Of a stretch of DNA of 64,000 nt, positions 36,896 to 46,941 are shown one piece after another. Where the stretch lies: NCBI RefSeq assembly GCF_009856605.1, contig NZ_CP047242.1, forward strand, positions 5,770,501 through 5,834,500, written 5' to 3'. Each line of letters starts with the position of its first letter. Position 1 is the first letter of the stretch. The translations under genes were made by a program, and so were the position numbers. The notes under the pieces were generated by a model. That model was not told the DNA's origin. It saw only the letters and a program-made list of their open reading frames with translations, and did no database searches. Source of the DNA: Trichormus variabilis 0441 (GTDB lineage: Bacteria > Cyanobacteriota > Cyanobacteriia > Cyanobacteriales > Nostocaceae).

Positions 36896-37594
36896 TTATT
36901 TCACGATGGTGACGTTTTCCCCTGCTGTGGGAAGATTTTGTCTGGAGATGACTTGATCGATCAAACCGTAATTTTTTGCTTCTTCTGCTGACATAAAGAA
37001 GTCGCGATCGGTATCTGCTTCAATTCTTTCTAGGGGTTGACCAGTATGATTAGCCAATAACTGGTTCAACTGAGCCTTAATGTAAAGAATTTCCCGTGCT
37101 TGAATTTCTATATCAATGGCTTGACCTTGAGCGCCACCCAGGGGTTGGTGAATCATAATGCGGGAATCAGGTAGGGACATACGTTTACCTTTAGTTCCTG
37201 CTGTTAACAAAAATGCCCCCATGCTTGCTGCTAACCCAAAACATATAGTAACAACATCGGGACGGATTTGCTGAATTGTATCATAGATTGCCATGCCTGC
37301 GTAGACAGATCCACCAGGGGAGTTGATGTAGAGTTGGATATCTTTTTCTGAGTCTTCCGCGTCCAAAAACAACAACTGGGCAACAATTGTGTTGGCTACA
37401 GCATCGTCAATGGGAGTTCCTAAGAAGATAATCCGCTCTCGCAGCAGGCGGGAGTAGATGTCGAAGGCTCTTTCTCCCATACCAGATTGTTCTACGACCA
37501 TTGGCACGATGTTGCCTATGCCGTTGAGGTGTGAAGACATTCCAAATCGACTTAAACTGTTGATGGAGTGATTTGCCGACTGCGATACAAGCAT
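36896..37594 (-). CDS. clpP: ATP-dependent Clp protease proteolytic subunit ClpP
   Basis: The serine peptidase of the Clp machine in the cytoplasm. The catalytic triad has the family spacing: Ser124 in GLAASMGAF, His149 in IMIHQPLGG, and Asp198 in DTDRDFFMS. The protein is 232 aa. The first 25-35 residues ([18 protein letters not shown]) exceed the mature enzyme and may be a propeptide or indicate a later start, for instance Met19 or Met32. Cyanobacteria have several ClpP paralogues, and the one adjacent to clpX and tig is the form that pairs with ClpX. It is 341 bases downstream of tig. Confidence 0.97.
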   Translation of the reverse strand: MLVSQSANHSINSLSRFGMSSHLNGIGNIVPMVVEQSGMGERAFDIYSRLLRERIIFLGTPIDDAVANTIVAQLLFLDAEDSEKDIQLYINSPGGSVYAGMAIYDTIQQIRPDVVTICFGLAASMGAFLLTAGTKGKRMSLPDSRIMIHQPLGGAQGQAIDIEIQAREILYIKAQLNQLLANHTGQPLERIEADTDRDFFMSAEEAKNYGLIDQVISRQNLPTAGENVTIVK

Positions 37595-37887
37595 ACGAGG
37601 ACAATTGGAGATAGTTGGGACAGAGATTTTGGCAACATATAGCTGCCTTTGGGTTAATAAATGAGATTTTGATTCACCTATGTGTTAACCATTATGCCTC
37701 ATCTATATTCTTCTCGTGTTACCCCCAATTAGGTGAGGGAGAGTGCAAAACATTCCATTGACTACATTTTCCACATTTACGGTGAGTCTTGAGTAATAAT
37801 TTTTCATACTCATGACTCAGCATTTATAACTTAAAAATTTCAATTTGGTGAGGGGGTGTTCTGGCGACAATGGCTGTTAACAGCTGG

Positions 37888-37922
37888 TAGGGTGTGTTGT
37901 GGTTTGAGTCTGACACACCCTA
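37888..37922 (-). terminator. Stem-loop after tig (TAGGGTGTGT/ACACACCCTA)
   Basis: A perfect 10-bp stem (37888-37897 with 37913-37922) sits 13 bases beyond the tig stop on the transcribed strand. No T-run follows, so it may be a processing or pausing structure, or a dispersed repeat, leaving read-through to clpP possible. The rest of 37595-37935 shows no gene. Confidence 0.5.
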
Positions 37923-37935
37923 CAAAATTGCCTTT

Positions 37936-39351
37936 TTATTCCCCTGTAGTCGATTCTGCTGTAACCTCTATGGTTTCTGCCTCAGTCTCAGGTGCAGTTA
38001 TCTCAGACTCTTGGCTAGCTAATGAGCCTTCTGGTACCAGTTCAATGGTGGAATTTGCTAACAGCCAATCGATGATTTTTTCGGATAATAGCTCGTTTTC
38101 TACGATTGTATGCAATCTTTCTACGTCAATATCCTCGTCTGGGTATTGTTGCACCAATTCTGTCACCCTGGCTTGAATTTCTTCTGGGGTGACTGCAATT
38201 GATTCGCGTTTAGCAACTTCTTGCAAACCCAAAGACCGTTTAAGGCGTTCTACAGCCTCAGGGCGCGATCGCTCCCGTAACTGGGGGATAATATCCTGGG
38301 TGAATAATTTCTTCACATCCAGTCCCTGTTGGGATAGGCGCATAGCTGTTTGTGTCAGCATCGCGTCTACTTCTTTCTCAATCAAGGTTTCTGGCAAATC
38401 TACTTCTATGTGCTTAACTAGTTCGCCTAACAAAGCCTCTTGCTGATTATTCTTGGTTTTGTCTTCCGCTTCTTTCTGATAACGCTCTGCCAAAGATGCG
38501 CGCAATGCTTCTAGGGTATCGAAATCGCTGACTTCTTGAGCAAAGTCGTCATTTAATTCCGGTAGTTCTTTTTCTTTAATTTCTTTGAGAGTCACCGTAA
38601 AGATTGCCGGTTTCCCTGCCAATTCTTGGTTAACGTAAGGATCTGGGAATTGAGCTGACACTTCTTTGGTGTCCCCTGGATTCATGCCCACGATGCCAGT
38701 TACGAAACCAGGAATAAATTTATCTTCCTGTAATTCTACCTGGAAATCGCTAGCGTCACCGCCAGGAATGGGTTCTGGTTCGGCATTTTCGTCATCACCT
38801 TCAGCTTTGGCGATTACACCTTTAAAGTCCACTACAGCTACGTCACCAATTTGGGCGGCTCTTCCTTCTACGGGAATTAATGTCGCCAATTCTTGACGTT
38901 CTTTTTCTAAAACTTCATCAACCCGCGCTGGATCATACTTGATTTCTTCGGCTTTGGCTTCTAAACCTGTGTACTGTACTAGGTTAATTTCTGGCTCTAC
39001 ATCCACCGCCGCAGTAAAAGTCAGGGGTTGTCCTGGTTCGTAACTATTAATTAAATCATCGAAAGATGAGCGCAGGCGTGGTTGACCAATTGCGGCAATG
39101 GATTCTTGTTTGATTGCTTGCTCTATCCCATCTTGCAGCAATTCTTCCAGGGCTGCGGCTTTGATGTGAGTTTTACCTAGACGCTGTAATAATACTTGTC
39201 TCGGTACTTTGCCTTTACGAAACCCAGGAATGTTAACGGTTCTGGATAAATTTTTAATTACCTGTTCGTAAGTTTTTTGCGTAATTTCTGGTGTAATCTC
39301 TATTTCCAGACCAATTTGGCTGGCGGGAAGTTTTTCCTGGGTAACTTTCAT
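37936..39351 (-). CDS. tig: Trigger factor (ribosome-associated chaperone and peptidyl-prolyl isomerase)
   Basis: The first chaperone to meet nascent chains at the ribosome exit. The N-terminal ribosome-binding domain (about 1-115) holds the signature GFRKGKVPRQV (about 43-53, corresponding to GFRxGKxP). The FKBP-type isomerase domain spans about 165-250 (GDVAVVDFKG, FIPGFVTGIVGMNPGDTKEV). A long helical C-terminal domain runs to about 440, with an acidic Glu/Thr-rich tail (ETEAETIEVTAEST). 471 aa is the usual length. Position upstream of clpP-clpX is conserved in many bacteria. Confidence 0.97.
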   Translation of the reverse strand: MKVTQEKLPASQIGLEIEITPEITQKTYEQVIKNLSRTVNIPGFRKGKVPRQVLLQRLGKTHIKAAALEELLQDGIEQAIKQESIAAIGQPRLRSSFDDLINSYEPGQPLTFTAAVDVEPEINLVQYTGLEAKAEEIKYDPARVDEVLEKERQELATLIPVEGRAAQIGDVAVVDFKGVIAKAEGDDENAEPEPIPGGDASDFQVELQEDKFIPGFVTGIVGMNPGDTKEVSAQFPDPYVNQELAGKPAIFTVTLKEIKEKELPELNDDFAQEVSDFDTLEALRASLAERYQKEAEDKTKNNQQEALLGELVKHIEVDLPETLIEKEVDAMLTQTAMRLSQQGLDVKKLFTQDIIPQLRERSRPEAVERLKRSLGLQEVAKRESIAVTPEEIQARVTELVQQYPDEDIDVERLHTIVENELLSEKIIDWLLANSTIELVPEGSLASQESEITAPETEAETIEVTAESTTGE

Positions 39352-40347
39352 GCTTCGTCTCTAAATTTTGGGGGTTTGTGACTCCAAGTACATACAAGAT
39401 GCGATTAACTAAAGTGAGTGCTGGGTTTTGGGTTCTGAATTCTGAGCAAGATTTCTTATTCAGTCATCTTTACTGGGAACTTTTCCAGGAGAACTTGCTT
39501 GGCACTTGTAACTTTGCATCGCTTCTGTGATTTGATGTTTCTTGGTGATAAGTGGGAAGTGTCTACAAGGCAGATTTCTAGGCCTACAGTAGATATCCAG
39601 TTTACTGCTAATGGCAAAAAACTTGACGCTTTAGTGCTATAACTTTACCGAAAGAGTCATAGTTAACCTACCGCATCAGTTCTATAGGACTATTATCGTG
39701 ATATCCTGGTTTTCACAAACAACAAACCAATAGCCTGTATCCTATAATAAAACGCCAAGTTTGTTTATTGTCCAAGCGTTAACGCCTTCACAGTAAACTA
39801 GTCTTGGGTTGTTAGATGGGCTATTTTAGATGAACTCTAGCCACAAGGACAAAGAGCTGGAGAACTTTACATTGGTACTTTTGGATTTTTTCTGTCTACA
39901 AAAGACAGGGTGTGTAGTAAAAAACCAGTTTACAATTCAAAGTTGTTTGGTTGGACTGACTTCGTTGACATTGAATCATAGTACATTACTCATCAAGCTA
40001 ACCCACATCACAGACAGGTGTGATTGTTTCCCAGAGTGAATTTTGTATATCATCTTGAAAACATAACTCTTCTCTATATTTTTCTCTGCAATAGAGATTT
40101 ATTGTATAATGGGGTTAATTTTTTAATTAAGCAGTGAATTTAAGCAAAAATTGCTGTGAGAACCTGCATTTATTAAAGTTATGTAAACTTTAAAATCAGA
40201 TTACCTAATTTAAGAAATATCGCTAAAAATCAGGAAAGTTTGCACTCAATATTTGATTATTCTTATTTTCAAAGACTGGATAAATTATAAATCTGTAAGA
40301 AACCACCAAAAACTTAACCGTAACCTCTGAGGAAGGAGGATTTTAGT
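39352..40347. other. About 1 kb non-coding gap between tig and asd
   Basis: This divergent intergenic region carries the promoters of tig and asd. A TATAAT hexamer is at 39743-39748, but I could not place a matching -35. A 69-codon frame at 39830-40039 looks non-coding (no ribosome site, odd composition). I see no RNA gene, repeat array or riboswitch that I can name. The length is unusual for the window and leaves room for a long leader or small RNA. Confidence 0.5.
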
Positions 40348-41391
40348 TTGTCTAAAACGTATCGTGTAGCTATTTTGGGAGCAACTGGTGCTGTCGGCAC
40401 AGAGTTGCTGGAGTTGTTGGAAAGCCGTAATTTTCCGGTGGCGGAACTAAAATTATTGGCATCAGAAAGGAGCGTAGGCCGATCGCTCCCTTTTAAAGGT
40501 GAAAATATAATAGTCGAGGCAGTGAGCGATCGCGCCTTGGAAAATGTTGATATAGTTTTAGCCAGCGCTGGTGGTTCCACATCCAAAGCTTGGGCATCTG
40601 TAGCAGTGGAAAAAGGTGCCGTAGTTATCGATAACTCCAGTGCCTTCCGCATGAACCCAGATGTTCCCCTGATTGTGCCAGAGGTGAACCCCCAAGCCGC
40701 CGCCGACCACAAAGGCATCATTGCCAACCCCAACTGCACAACTATTTTGATGACCTTGGCTGTATGGCCACTACATCAAGTTAGACCAGTACAACGCATT
40801 GTGGCAGCAACTTACCAGTCTGCCAGTGGTGCAGGTGCTAAAGCAATGGCAGAAGTGAAAACCCAAAGCAGTGCCATCTTGAAAGGTGAGGAACCAGTCG
40901 CCGAAGTATTACCTTACCCCCTAGCATTTAATTTATTTCCCCATAACTCTCCCTTGACAGATTCGGGGTATTGTGAGGAAGAGTTGAAAATGGTCAACGA
41001 AACCCGCAAAATCTTTGGTACACAAGAAATTAGAATTACAGCTACTTGTGTACGGGTTCCCGTACTACGCGCCCACTCAGAAGCAATTAATCTAGAGTTC
41101 GCAGAACCATTTTCTCCAGACGAAGCGAGAGAAATTTTAAGTCACGCACCTGGAGTAAAATTATTGGAAGACTGGGGAAAAAATTACTTCCCCATGCCCA
41201 TTGAAGCTAGTGGTCGTGATGAAGTTTTAGTGGGGAGAATCCGCCAAGATATTTCTCACCCTTGTGGTTTAGAACTCTGGCTTTGTGGCGACCAAATTCG
41301 TAAAGGCGCAGCATTGAACGCGGTACAAATAGCCGAGTTGTTGGTAGAAAAGAATTTACTCCAACCTACAAAAGCTTATGTTGCTAGGTAG
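40348..41391 (+). CDS. asd: Aspartate-semialdehyde dehydrogenase
   Basis: NADPH-dependent reduction of aspartyl phosphate to aspartate semialdehyde, the branch point to lysine/diaminopimelate, threonine and methionine. GATGAVG (11-17) binds the cofactor. The catalytic Cys130 lies in NPNCTT, and the acid/base His243 in VPVLRAHSEA. The 347-residue length is normal. Translation starts at TTG 40348. A very strong AGGAGG site lies 8 bases before it and no ATG is nearby, so this start is well supported. It is followed by dapA in the same pathway and then rnj. Confidence 0.97.
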   Translation: MSKTYRVAILGATGAVGTELLELLESRNFPVAELKLLASERSVGRSLPFKGENIIVEAVSDRALENVDIVLASAGGSTSKAWASVAVEKGAVVIDNSSAFRMNPDVPLIVPEVNPQAAADHKGIIANPNCTTILMTLAVWPLHQVRPVQRIVAATYQSASGAGAKAMAEVKTQSSAILKGEEPVAEVLPYPLAFNLFPHNSPLTDSGYCEEELKMVNETRKIFGTQEIRITATCVRVPVLRAHSEAINLEFAEPFSPDEAREILSHAPGVKLLEDWGKNYFPMPIEASGRDEVLVGRIRQDISHPCGLELWLCGDQIRKGAALNAVQIAELLVEKNLLQPTKAYVAR

Positions 41392-41597
41392 TCAGTGGTC
41401 ATTGGTCAGTGGTCAGTAGCCATCATGAACTGCATCAGGGATGGGGGATTAGGGGCTAGGAACTCAGCACAGGCTACACGCCCCAAAACCGCTCAAACGC
41501 AGCTATGCCCACAGGGCTTTACAGCACTTTTTCCAGTCAGTAGCTAGCAAGAAGCAACTGACCACCTTTGACCGAGGACTATTAGCAGTTAACTGGC

Positions 41598-41625
41598 AAC
41601 TAACAACTAACAACTGACCACTGAC
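41598..41625. repeat. Heptamer array between asd and dapA
   Basis: Four period-7 units (aactaac, aactaac, aactgac, cactgac) directly before the dapA ribosome site. A looser gtcagtggtcattg run lies right after asd (41391-41420). These could pair (tcagtggtc with gaccactga) into a long-range hairpin within the operon. Confidence 0.75.
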
Positions 41626-41648
41626 AAACATAAAGGAGTAACAAAAGG

Positions 41649-42533
41649 GTGGGAGATTTTGGCACAGTTTTAACCGCTATGATTACACCGTTCAAAGCGG
41701 ACGGGAGTGTTAACTATGCTGTAGCGGCAGAACTAGCAGCGCATTTAGTTGACAATGGTACAGACACATTGGTTGTGTGTGGTACAACTGGAGAATCACC
41801 CACCTTGAGTTGGGATGAAGAATACAATTTATTTGTAGAAGTTTTGCAGACAGTAGCAGGCAAAGCCAAGGTAATAGCTGGATGTGGTTCCAATTCCACC
41901 AAAGAAGCGATCGCAGCTACGCAAAAAGCAGCTAAAATAGGAGTACATGGTACTTTACAGGTTGTACCTTACTACAACAAACCGCCACAAGCCGGACTAT
42001 ATCAGCACTTTCAGGCGATAGCGCAAGCCTGTCCAGACTTACCGCTATTGTTATACAACGTTCCTGGTCGTACTGGTCAAAATCTCAGTCCAGAGACAGT
42101 TGTGCGGTTAGCCGAAATCGACAATATTATTGGTGTTAAAGAAGCTAGTGGCAATCTCGACCAAGCGGGTGAAATCCGTCGCTCGACACCAAAAGAATTC
42201 CAGATTTACGCTGGAGATGATTCGTTAACCTTGCCCTTGTTAGCGATAGGGGCAAAGGGCGTAGTTAGTGTAGCTTCCCATTTGGTAGGGAACCAACTAC
42301 AACAGATGATTCAAGCTTTTAATTCCGGGCAAGTGACAGTCGCCAGTGATATTCATCTTCGACTCTTGCCGTTGTTTAAAGCTTTATTTATCACTACAAA
42401 TCCGATTCCCATTAAACAAGCACTAAAACTTCAAGGTTGGGAGGTTGGTTCAACCCGTCCGCCCCTAAGTGATGCGGATGCGGAAGTCAGTCAAAAACTA
42501 GAAGCAGTAATGAAACATCTCAATTTAATCTAA
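41649..42533 (+). CDS. dapA: 4-hydroxy-tetrahydrodipicolinate synthase
   Basis: Condenses pyruvate with aspartate semialdehyde, the first committed step to diaminopimelate and lysine. The (beta/alpha)8 fold shows CGTTGES (44-50), Tyr136 in [10 protein letters not shown] and the Schiff-base Lys164 in GVKEASGN. The length is 294 aa. The start is GTG 41649, preceded by AAGGAG at 41633-41638. No better ATG exists, since the next (MITPFK) would remove a conserved strand. It uses the product of asd just upstream; the operon is interrupted only by heptamer repeats. Confidence 0.97.
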   Translation: MGDFGTVLTAMITPFKADGSVNYAVAAELAAHLVDNGTDTLVVCGTTGESPTLSWDEEYNLFVEVLQTVAGKAKVIAGCGSNSTKEAIAATQKAAKIGVHGTLQVVPYYNKPPQAGLYQHFQAIAQACPDLPLLLYNVPGRTGQNLSPETVVRLAEIDNIIGVKEASGNLDQAGEIRRSTPKEFQIYAGDDSLTLPLLAIGAKGVVSVASHLVGNQLQQMIQAFNSGQVTVASDIHLRLLPLFKALFITTNPIPIKQALKLQGWEVGSTRPPLSDADAEVSQKLEAVMKHLNLI

Positions 42534-42850
42534 TCACCAATATCTCAGGACTAGTTAAATTCTATTTGTCAAAACTGTATATCTATAACTAATGGGGTTT
42601 ATTAGAAAAATCTGATGATTAAAGTTTTATTACCGCCCAGCTTCTAATACTCTAAAAATTTGTGCTAAAACCTAATAAATATACAATGAATTTTTCAACT
42701 TAAAATTCCTTTTTATTGAATCAGAAACTGCACATTTAATCAAAATTTGGCTGCTTGTGAAAAGTAGGCTCATGTTTGTCATTCCTAAAAGAAGCTGAAT
42801 TTGCAAATTTACTTAAAGTCTAAAACAACAAACAACAATCTCAGGAGAAA

Positions 42851-44620
42851 ATGGCTAAAAACGAAACTAATGCTGGCCTAAAAATTATTCCCTTAGGCGG
42901 TTTACATGAAATTGGTAAAAACACCTGTGTTTTTGAATATGATGATGAAATCATTCTTTTAGATGCAGGGTTGGCTTTCCCCACAGAGGCGATGCACGGG
43001 GTAAATATCGTCCTGCCAGATATGACCTATCTACGGGAAAATCGCCACAAAATCAAAGGTATGGTTGTTACCCACGGCCATGAAGATCATATTGGTGGGA
43101 TTGCTTTTCACCTCAAACAATTTGACATTCCAGTAATTTATGGGCCTAGACTAGCAATGGCAATGCTAGAGGGTAAATTAGAAGAAGCTGGAGTACGCGA
43201 TCGCACAGAATTAAGAAAAGTTTTACCCCGTGATGTTGTACGCATTGGTAAATCATTTTTTGTCGAGTACATCCGCAACACCCACTCCATTGCTGATAGC
43301 TTCACCGTTGCCATTCACACCCCCTTAGGTGTGGTGATTCACACGGGAGACTTCAAATTTGACCACACCCCAGTTGATGGTGAAAAATTTGACCTGCAAC
43401 GCCTGGCAGAACACGGCGAAAAAGGCGTACTTTGTCTGTTGAGTGATTCCACTAACTCGGAAGTCCCAGGCTTCACCCCTTCAGAAGCATCAGTTTTTCC
43501 CAATCTAGATAGAGTTTTTAGTCAAGCGGAAGGACGGCTATTCGTCACCACCTTTGCTTCCAGCGTCCATCGCATCAACATGATTTTGCAACTGGCGAAA
43601 AAGCATAACCGCGTTGTCACAGTTGTTGGGCGTTCCATGCTGAACTTGATTGCCCACGCCCGTAATTTGGGTTACATCAAGTGTGAAGATAATCTGTTGC
43701 AGCCCTTGCACATGGTACGTAATCTGCCAGACGATAATGTTCTGGTTCTCACCACTGGTTCTCAAGGTGAAACAATGGCAGCCATGACCAGGATTGCCAA
43801 CAAAGAACACCCCCATATTAAAATCCGTCAAGGCGATACTGTTGTCTTCTCTGCTAACCCAATTCCGGGGAACACAATTGCTGTAGTCAATACCATCGAC
43901 AAATTGATGCAGCAAGGGGCGAAAGTAGTTTATGGAAGAGACCAAGGGATTCACGTTTCGGGTCACGGCTGTCAAGAAGACCAAAAGCTGATGATTGCCT
44001 TAACTCGACCCAAGTTCTTTGTTCCAGTCCACGGTGAACATCGGATGTTGGTGAAACATTCCCAAACCGCCCAGAAGTCAGGCATTCCCGCCGAGAATAT
44101 GGTGATTATTCAAAATGGGGATATCATCGAACTGACGGAAGACTCAATTCGTGTCGCGGGGAAAGTTCAATCTGGTATCGAGTTAGTCGATACTACAAGC
44201 TCTGGAATGGTCAGCGCCAAAGTACTGCAAGAACGTCAACGCATGGCAGAGGAAGGACTGGTGACTATTGCAGCTGCTATTGATTGGCAAGGTAAATTGT
44301 TGGCTAAACCAGAAATTCACCTGCGTGGTGTTGTTACTAGTGTAGAGCGATCGCTGTTACAAAAGTGGGTACAACAGCGTATTGAAGAAATTTTGAGCGT
44401 GCGTTGGTCAGAGTTTGCGACTTCTGAAGGTGAACAGCCTGAGATTGATTGGGGTGGTTTGCAAGGAACTTTAGAACGGGAGTTGCAACGTTCTATTCGT
44501 CGTGAGTTGCAATGTCAGCCATCGGTTACTTTGCTGATGCAAATTCCTGATGAGCCACCTGTGAAGGTTGCTGATGGTAGAAGGCGGCGGACTCGCACGG
44601 CTGCTCAAGTAGCTTCTTAG
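42851..44620 (+). CDS. rnj: Ribonuclease J
   Basis: A metallo-beta-lactamase/beta-CASP ribonuclease with 5'-exo and endonuclease activity, involved in mRNA decay and rRNA maturation. The zinc site is THGHEDHIGG (His75, His77, Asp79, His80), with NTHSIADS and GDFKFDH further on. The beta-CASP motifs follow (GSQGE, and HVSGHG about residue 375). A C-terminal domain reaches 560, and the tail is basic (GRRRRTRTAAQ). 589 aa is typical. ATG 42851 has AGGAG 5 bases ahead. The asd-dapA-rnj order is conserved in cyanobacteria. The 317-base gap before it shows no feature. Confidence 0.95.
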   Translation: MAKNETNAGLKIIPLGGLHEIGKNTCVFEYDDEIILLDAGLAFPTEAMHGVNIVLPDMTYLRENRHKIKGMVVTHGHEDHIGGIAFHLKQFDIPVIYGPRLAMAMLEGKLEEAGVRDRTELRKVLPRDVVRIGKSFFVEYIRNTHSIADSFTVAIHTPLGVVIHTGDFKFDHTPVDGEKFDLQRLAEHGEKGVLCLLSDSTNSEVPGFTPSEASVFPNLDRVFSQAEGRLFVTTFASSVHRINMILQLAKKHNRVVTVVGRSMLNLIAHARNLGYIKCEDNLLQPLHMVRNLPDDNVLVLTTGSQGETMAAMTRIANKEHPHIKIRQGDTVVFSANPIPGNTIAVVNTIDKLMQQGAKVVYGRDQGIHVSGHGCQEDQKLMIALTRPKFFVPVHGEHRMLVKHSQTAQKSGIPAENMVIIQNGDIIELTEDSIRVAGKVQSGIELVDTTSSGMVSAKVLQERQRMAEEGLVTIAAAIDWQGKLLAKPEIHLRGVVTSVERSLLQKWVQQRIEEILSVRWSEFATSEGEQPEIDWGGLQGTLERELQRSIRRELQCQPSVTLLMQIPDEPPVKVADGRRRRTRTAAQVAS

Positions 44621-44651
44621 AGAGTATTAAGAGGTAAAGCTCACGCAAAGG

Positions 44652-44690
44652 CGCAAAGACGCAAAGGCTCGTAAGGTGTCTTTGCGTTTT
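44652..44690 (+). terminator. Terminator-like hairpin after rnj
   Basis: Stem CGCAAAGAC (44652-44660) with GTCTTTGCG (44678-44686), immediately followed by TTTT. It is placed 32 bases after the rnj stop. The left arm overlaps a gcaaaggcgcaaag repeat of a kind common in Nostoc. Confidence 0.65.
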
Positions 44691-44699
44691 GCTGTGGGA

Positions 44700-44914
44700 T
44701 ATTAGGCGTATACAAGTTCTCTGTAGAGCGAGACTATATCCAAAAAACCTGTCTTAGAGAATATTGGATTGTTGACCCTCTAAAAAATATAGTTACTGTC
44801 TGTTTACTAGAGAAAGGTAGTTATCCGCAAATTGTATTTATCGAAAATCAACAGATTATTTCTACCTTATTTCCAGCATTAACTTTTACTGTTCAGCAAA
44901 CACTTTCAACCTAA
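44700..44914 (+). pseudogene. Uma2/DUF820 family nuclease, C-terminal remnant
   Basis: No start codon is present. In one frame the DNA reads ...VERDYIQKTCLREYWIVDP followed by a Val/Leu-rich strand, then FIENQQIISTLFPAL and a stop at 44912-44914. EYWIVDP with the STLFP-L ending is the hallmark of the C-terminal third of Uma2 (PD-(D/E)xK) proteins, abundant in cyanobacteria. The helix that normally precedes EYWIVDP is shortened and everything upstream is missing. It is therefore a decayed fragment between the rnj terminator and the converging transporter gene, whose last bases it overlaps. Confidence 0.8.
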
Positions 44915-46108
44915 GTTAACCCACAGATAGGTAATTATTAAAGTGCATATTGTTAGTGGTAAGCCAAAACGTAAATGCTCTAAAAATGTAAGCTTGTAAC
45001 CTAAATCGGCAGCAGCTTCTACAGTAATGAGATTGGCAACTGCACCAAATAAAGTTAAATTACCTGCTAGAGTTGAACCTGCTGCTAGTAATAGCCAAGA
45101 TTTGGTATCATCTGGGGAAATTAACGGTTGCAATAGCAGCACAGCCGGAACATTAGAAATCAAGTTAGATAAAACAACTGTCACACCCAATAAACTTGCA
45201 GCAGAGTTGATGACATGGGTAAATGGCTGTAATAAATTCAATTTTTGGGTGGCTTTCGTCAAAATAAACAGTCCCGAAAACATCACCAAAAGATTCCAAT
45301 CTACCTTTTTTAAAACTCGTTGTGGTTTAATTCTTCTAGTAATTAAAAGTAAACTAGCTGCAACGAGGGCTGACTGTGCTAAAGGTAAGCCGATAGTAAA
45401 AGCAATAAGTAAGCCTGTAGTAATAACTAATGTTTTATTAAATAAGGGTTTAAATATTCGTTGGTTGTTGATGGCTACAACTTGGCAAGGTTTAGCTGAA
45501 CGCACATCTGGGTAAAGTAGCCACAGTAATCCTACCTGAATTATTAAGCCGATAAAAGCAACGGGAGCTAAGATACGCAAAAATTCTAGGTAGGGAATCC
45601 CAGAAAAAGATCCTATCAAGATATTTTGGGGATTACCGCTTAGGGTAGCCACAGAGCCTATATTAGTTGCTCCGGCGATCGCTAGTAAATAGGGAATTGG
45701 ATTTAAACTCAAGGCTTGAGCCAGACTCAAAGTCAAAGGCGTGAAGACTAGCGCCAAAGTATCATTCAGGAAAAAGGCGGAGAGAATACCGCTACCAAAG
45801 GTTAAAGCAATCAACAAACCTAAAGGACTACGGGTAAAACTCAACAACACAGCTAAAGCACGTCGGAAAAACCCTGCATAGGATAAGTTGGCGTTGACTA
45901 CCATCATACTTAAAAGAAATACGATGGTATTTGGGTCAATTGCCTGCCAAGCTTCCTGTAAATTCAGTACACCAAAGGCAATTAAAAAGGTAGAGCCAAC
46001 TAAGGCAATGGTGGCGCGGTTCATCCGTAAGCCTGGAATGTAGCCCAAGGCTAAACCCAGGTATGTCAGCCCTATTACGCCATAAATGGCAAATTGGATG
46101 AGAATCAC
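44906..46108 (-). CDS. ArsB/NhaD (ion transporter superfamily) anion transporter
   Basis: A 400-residue membrane protein with about ten to eleven helices in two homologous halves. Conserved features are FLLSMMVVNANLSYAGFF, a re-entrant FFLNDTLALVFTPL in the first half and ATNIGSVATLSGNPQN after it. The second half has LISNVPAVLLL and GSTLAGNLTLFGAVAN. This is the ArsB/NhaD/CitM fold, whose members move arsenite, Na+/H+ or dicarboxylates. No ars genes are adjacent, so the substrate is open. It ends against the Uma2 remnant. The 393-base gap upstream shows no gene. Confidence 0.87.
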   Translation of the reverse strand: MILIQFAIYGVIGLTYLGLALGYIPGLRMNRATIALVGSTFLIAFGVLNLQEAWQAIDPNTIVFLLSMMVVNANLSYAGFFRRALAVLLSFTRSPLGLLIALTFGSGILSAFFLNDTLALVFTPLTLSLAQALSLNPIPYLLAIAGATNIGSVATLSGNPQNILIGSFSGIPYLEFLRILAPVAFIGLIIQVGLLWLLYPDVRSAKPCQVVAINNQRIFKPLFNKTLVITTGLLIAFTIGLPLAQSALVAASLLLITRRIKPQRVLKKVDWNLLVMFSGLFILTKATQKLNLLQPFTHVINSAASLLGVTVVLSNLISNVPAVLLLQPLISPDDTKSWLLLAAGSTLAGNLTLFGAVANLITVEAAADLGYKLTFLEHLRFGLPLTICTLIITYLWVNLG

Positions 46109-46501
46109 TGTTTCTAATGTGTTATTGTCGGTTTTAGTACCTAAAGATATTGTCTACACTACCTAGCCAACAATAAAACTATTTCCGTATAAATATTCTT
46201 TTACTAGCAAAAATACTTGTGTTAACCTTTGTGAAGATTACCGCAAATTCCACCCTAGTACAGATGTCTTCACTAAAATTTAAACTGTGTCAAGTTATGA
46301 ATAAGATCGGATGATCACACTACCACTTCCGAGAAAATTACGATTAACTTGACGTAGTAATAAGTTGTGTTCTGGCTTCAGTACTTTTCCCCAATTAACG
46401 TTATATCGCTTTTTATGAGCGTTTTTTCCCGACAAGCTAGTTATCACACTGTATAAGTTCATCGGAAAGGTGAATACCCTCATATAAAAAGAGGCATAAC
46501 C

Positions 46502-46879
46502 ATGAAGGTATTTGATAATACCACAAAAAAGTTTTTGGTTGCAAGTTGGGTTTGGATAAGTCACACAGAAGTTAACAATACTCGTTTAGGCCAGTTGCAG
46601 ACTTCTCCGTCTCGGTCAGGTTGGGACATTCTCAGACCCTTAAGACGCTACTTAGATAGCATTGAAGTGAGCGATCGCTTATTAGCTCACCGCCTATGTC
46701 AACTAATTCCTGCTCAATGTCCGTTTGAACGCGACATCAATCTATTTGGCAAAACTCTGCTGCACATTCCGCCATTGTGTAAACTCAACCCTCTATATGA
46801 AGAAGTCGTTAGCTTGCGTTTTCGGGCGCTGTGCTATTTAGCTGATGAATGCGGCGAGGATGTATCGCAGTATTGTTAG
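46502..46879 (+). CDS. Mo-dependent nitrogenase C-terminal family protein (Mo-nitro_C)
   Basis: A 125-residue protein. Residues 42-120 read as the Mo-nitro_C domain (PF06967): ILRPLRRYLDSIEVSDRLLAH, CQLIPAQCPFERDI, and LLHIPPLCKLNPLYEE ending in CYLADECGEDV. Despite the name, such stand-alone proteins in cyanobacteria are not nitrogenase subunits and their function is unknown. Conserved cysteines suggest metal or redox chemistry. A GAGG site lies 7 bases before ATG 46502. It is single and convergent with the orthocaspase gene; between them is a short caatagt repeat. Confidence 0.85.
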   Translation: MKVFDNTTKKFLVASWVWISHTEVNNTRLGQLQTSPSRSGWDILRPLRRYLDSIEVSDRLLAHRLCQLIPAQCPFERDINLFGKTLLHIPPLCKLNPLYEEVVSLRFRALCYLADECGEDVSQYC

Positions 46880-46941
46880 TCAATAGTCAACGGTCAATAG
46901 TCAATAGTTAAAAGCTAAAAATGAAGGTTTTGAACTATTGA

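Noticed and set aside
39830..40039. 69-codon frame in the tig-asd gap
   Set aside because: No ribosome site, no recognisable domain and unusual residue composition; likely chance.
46295..46564. 90-codon minus-strand frame upstream of the Mo-nitro_C gene
   Set aside because: Antisense to the start of the Mo-nitro_C gene, unlikely residue pattern and no ribosome site.
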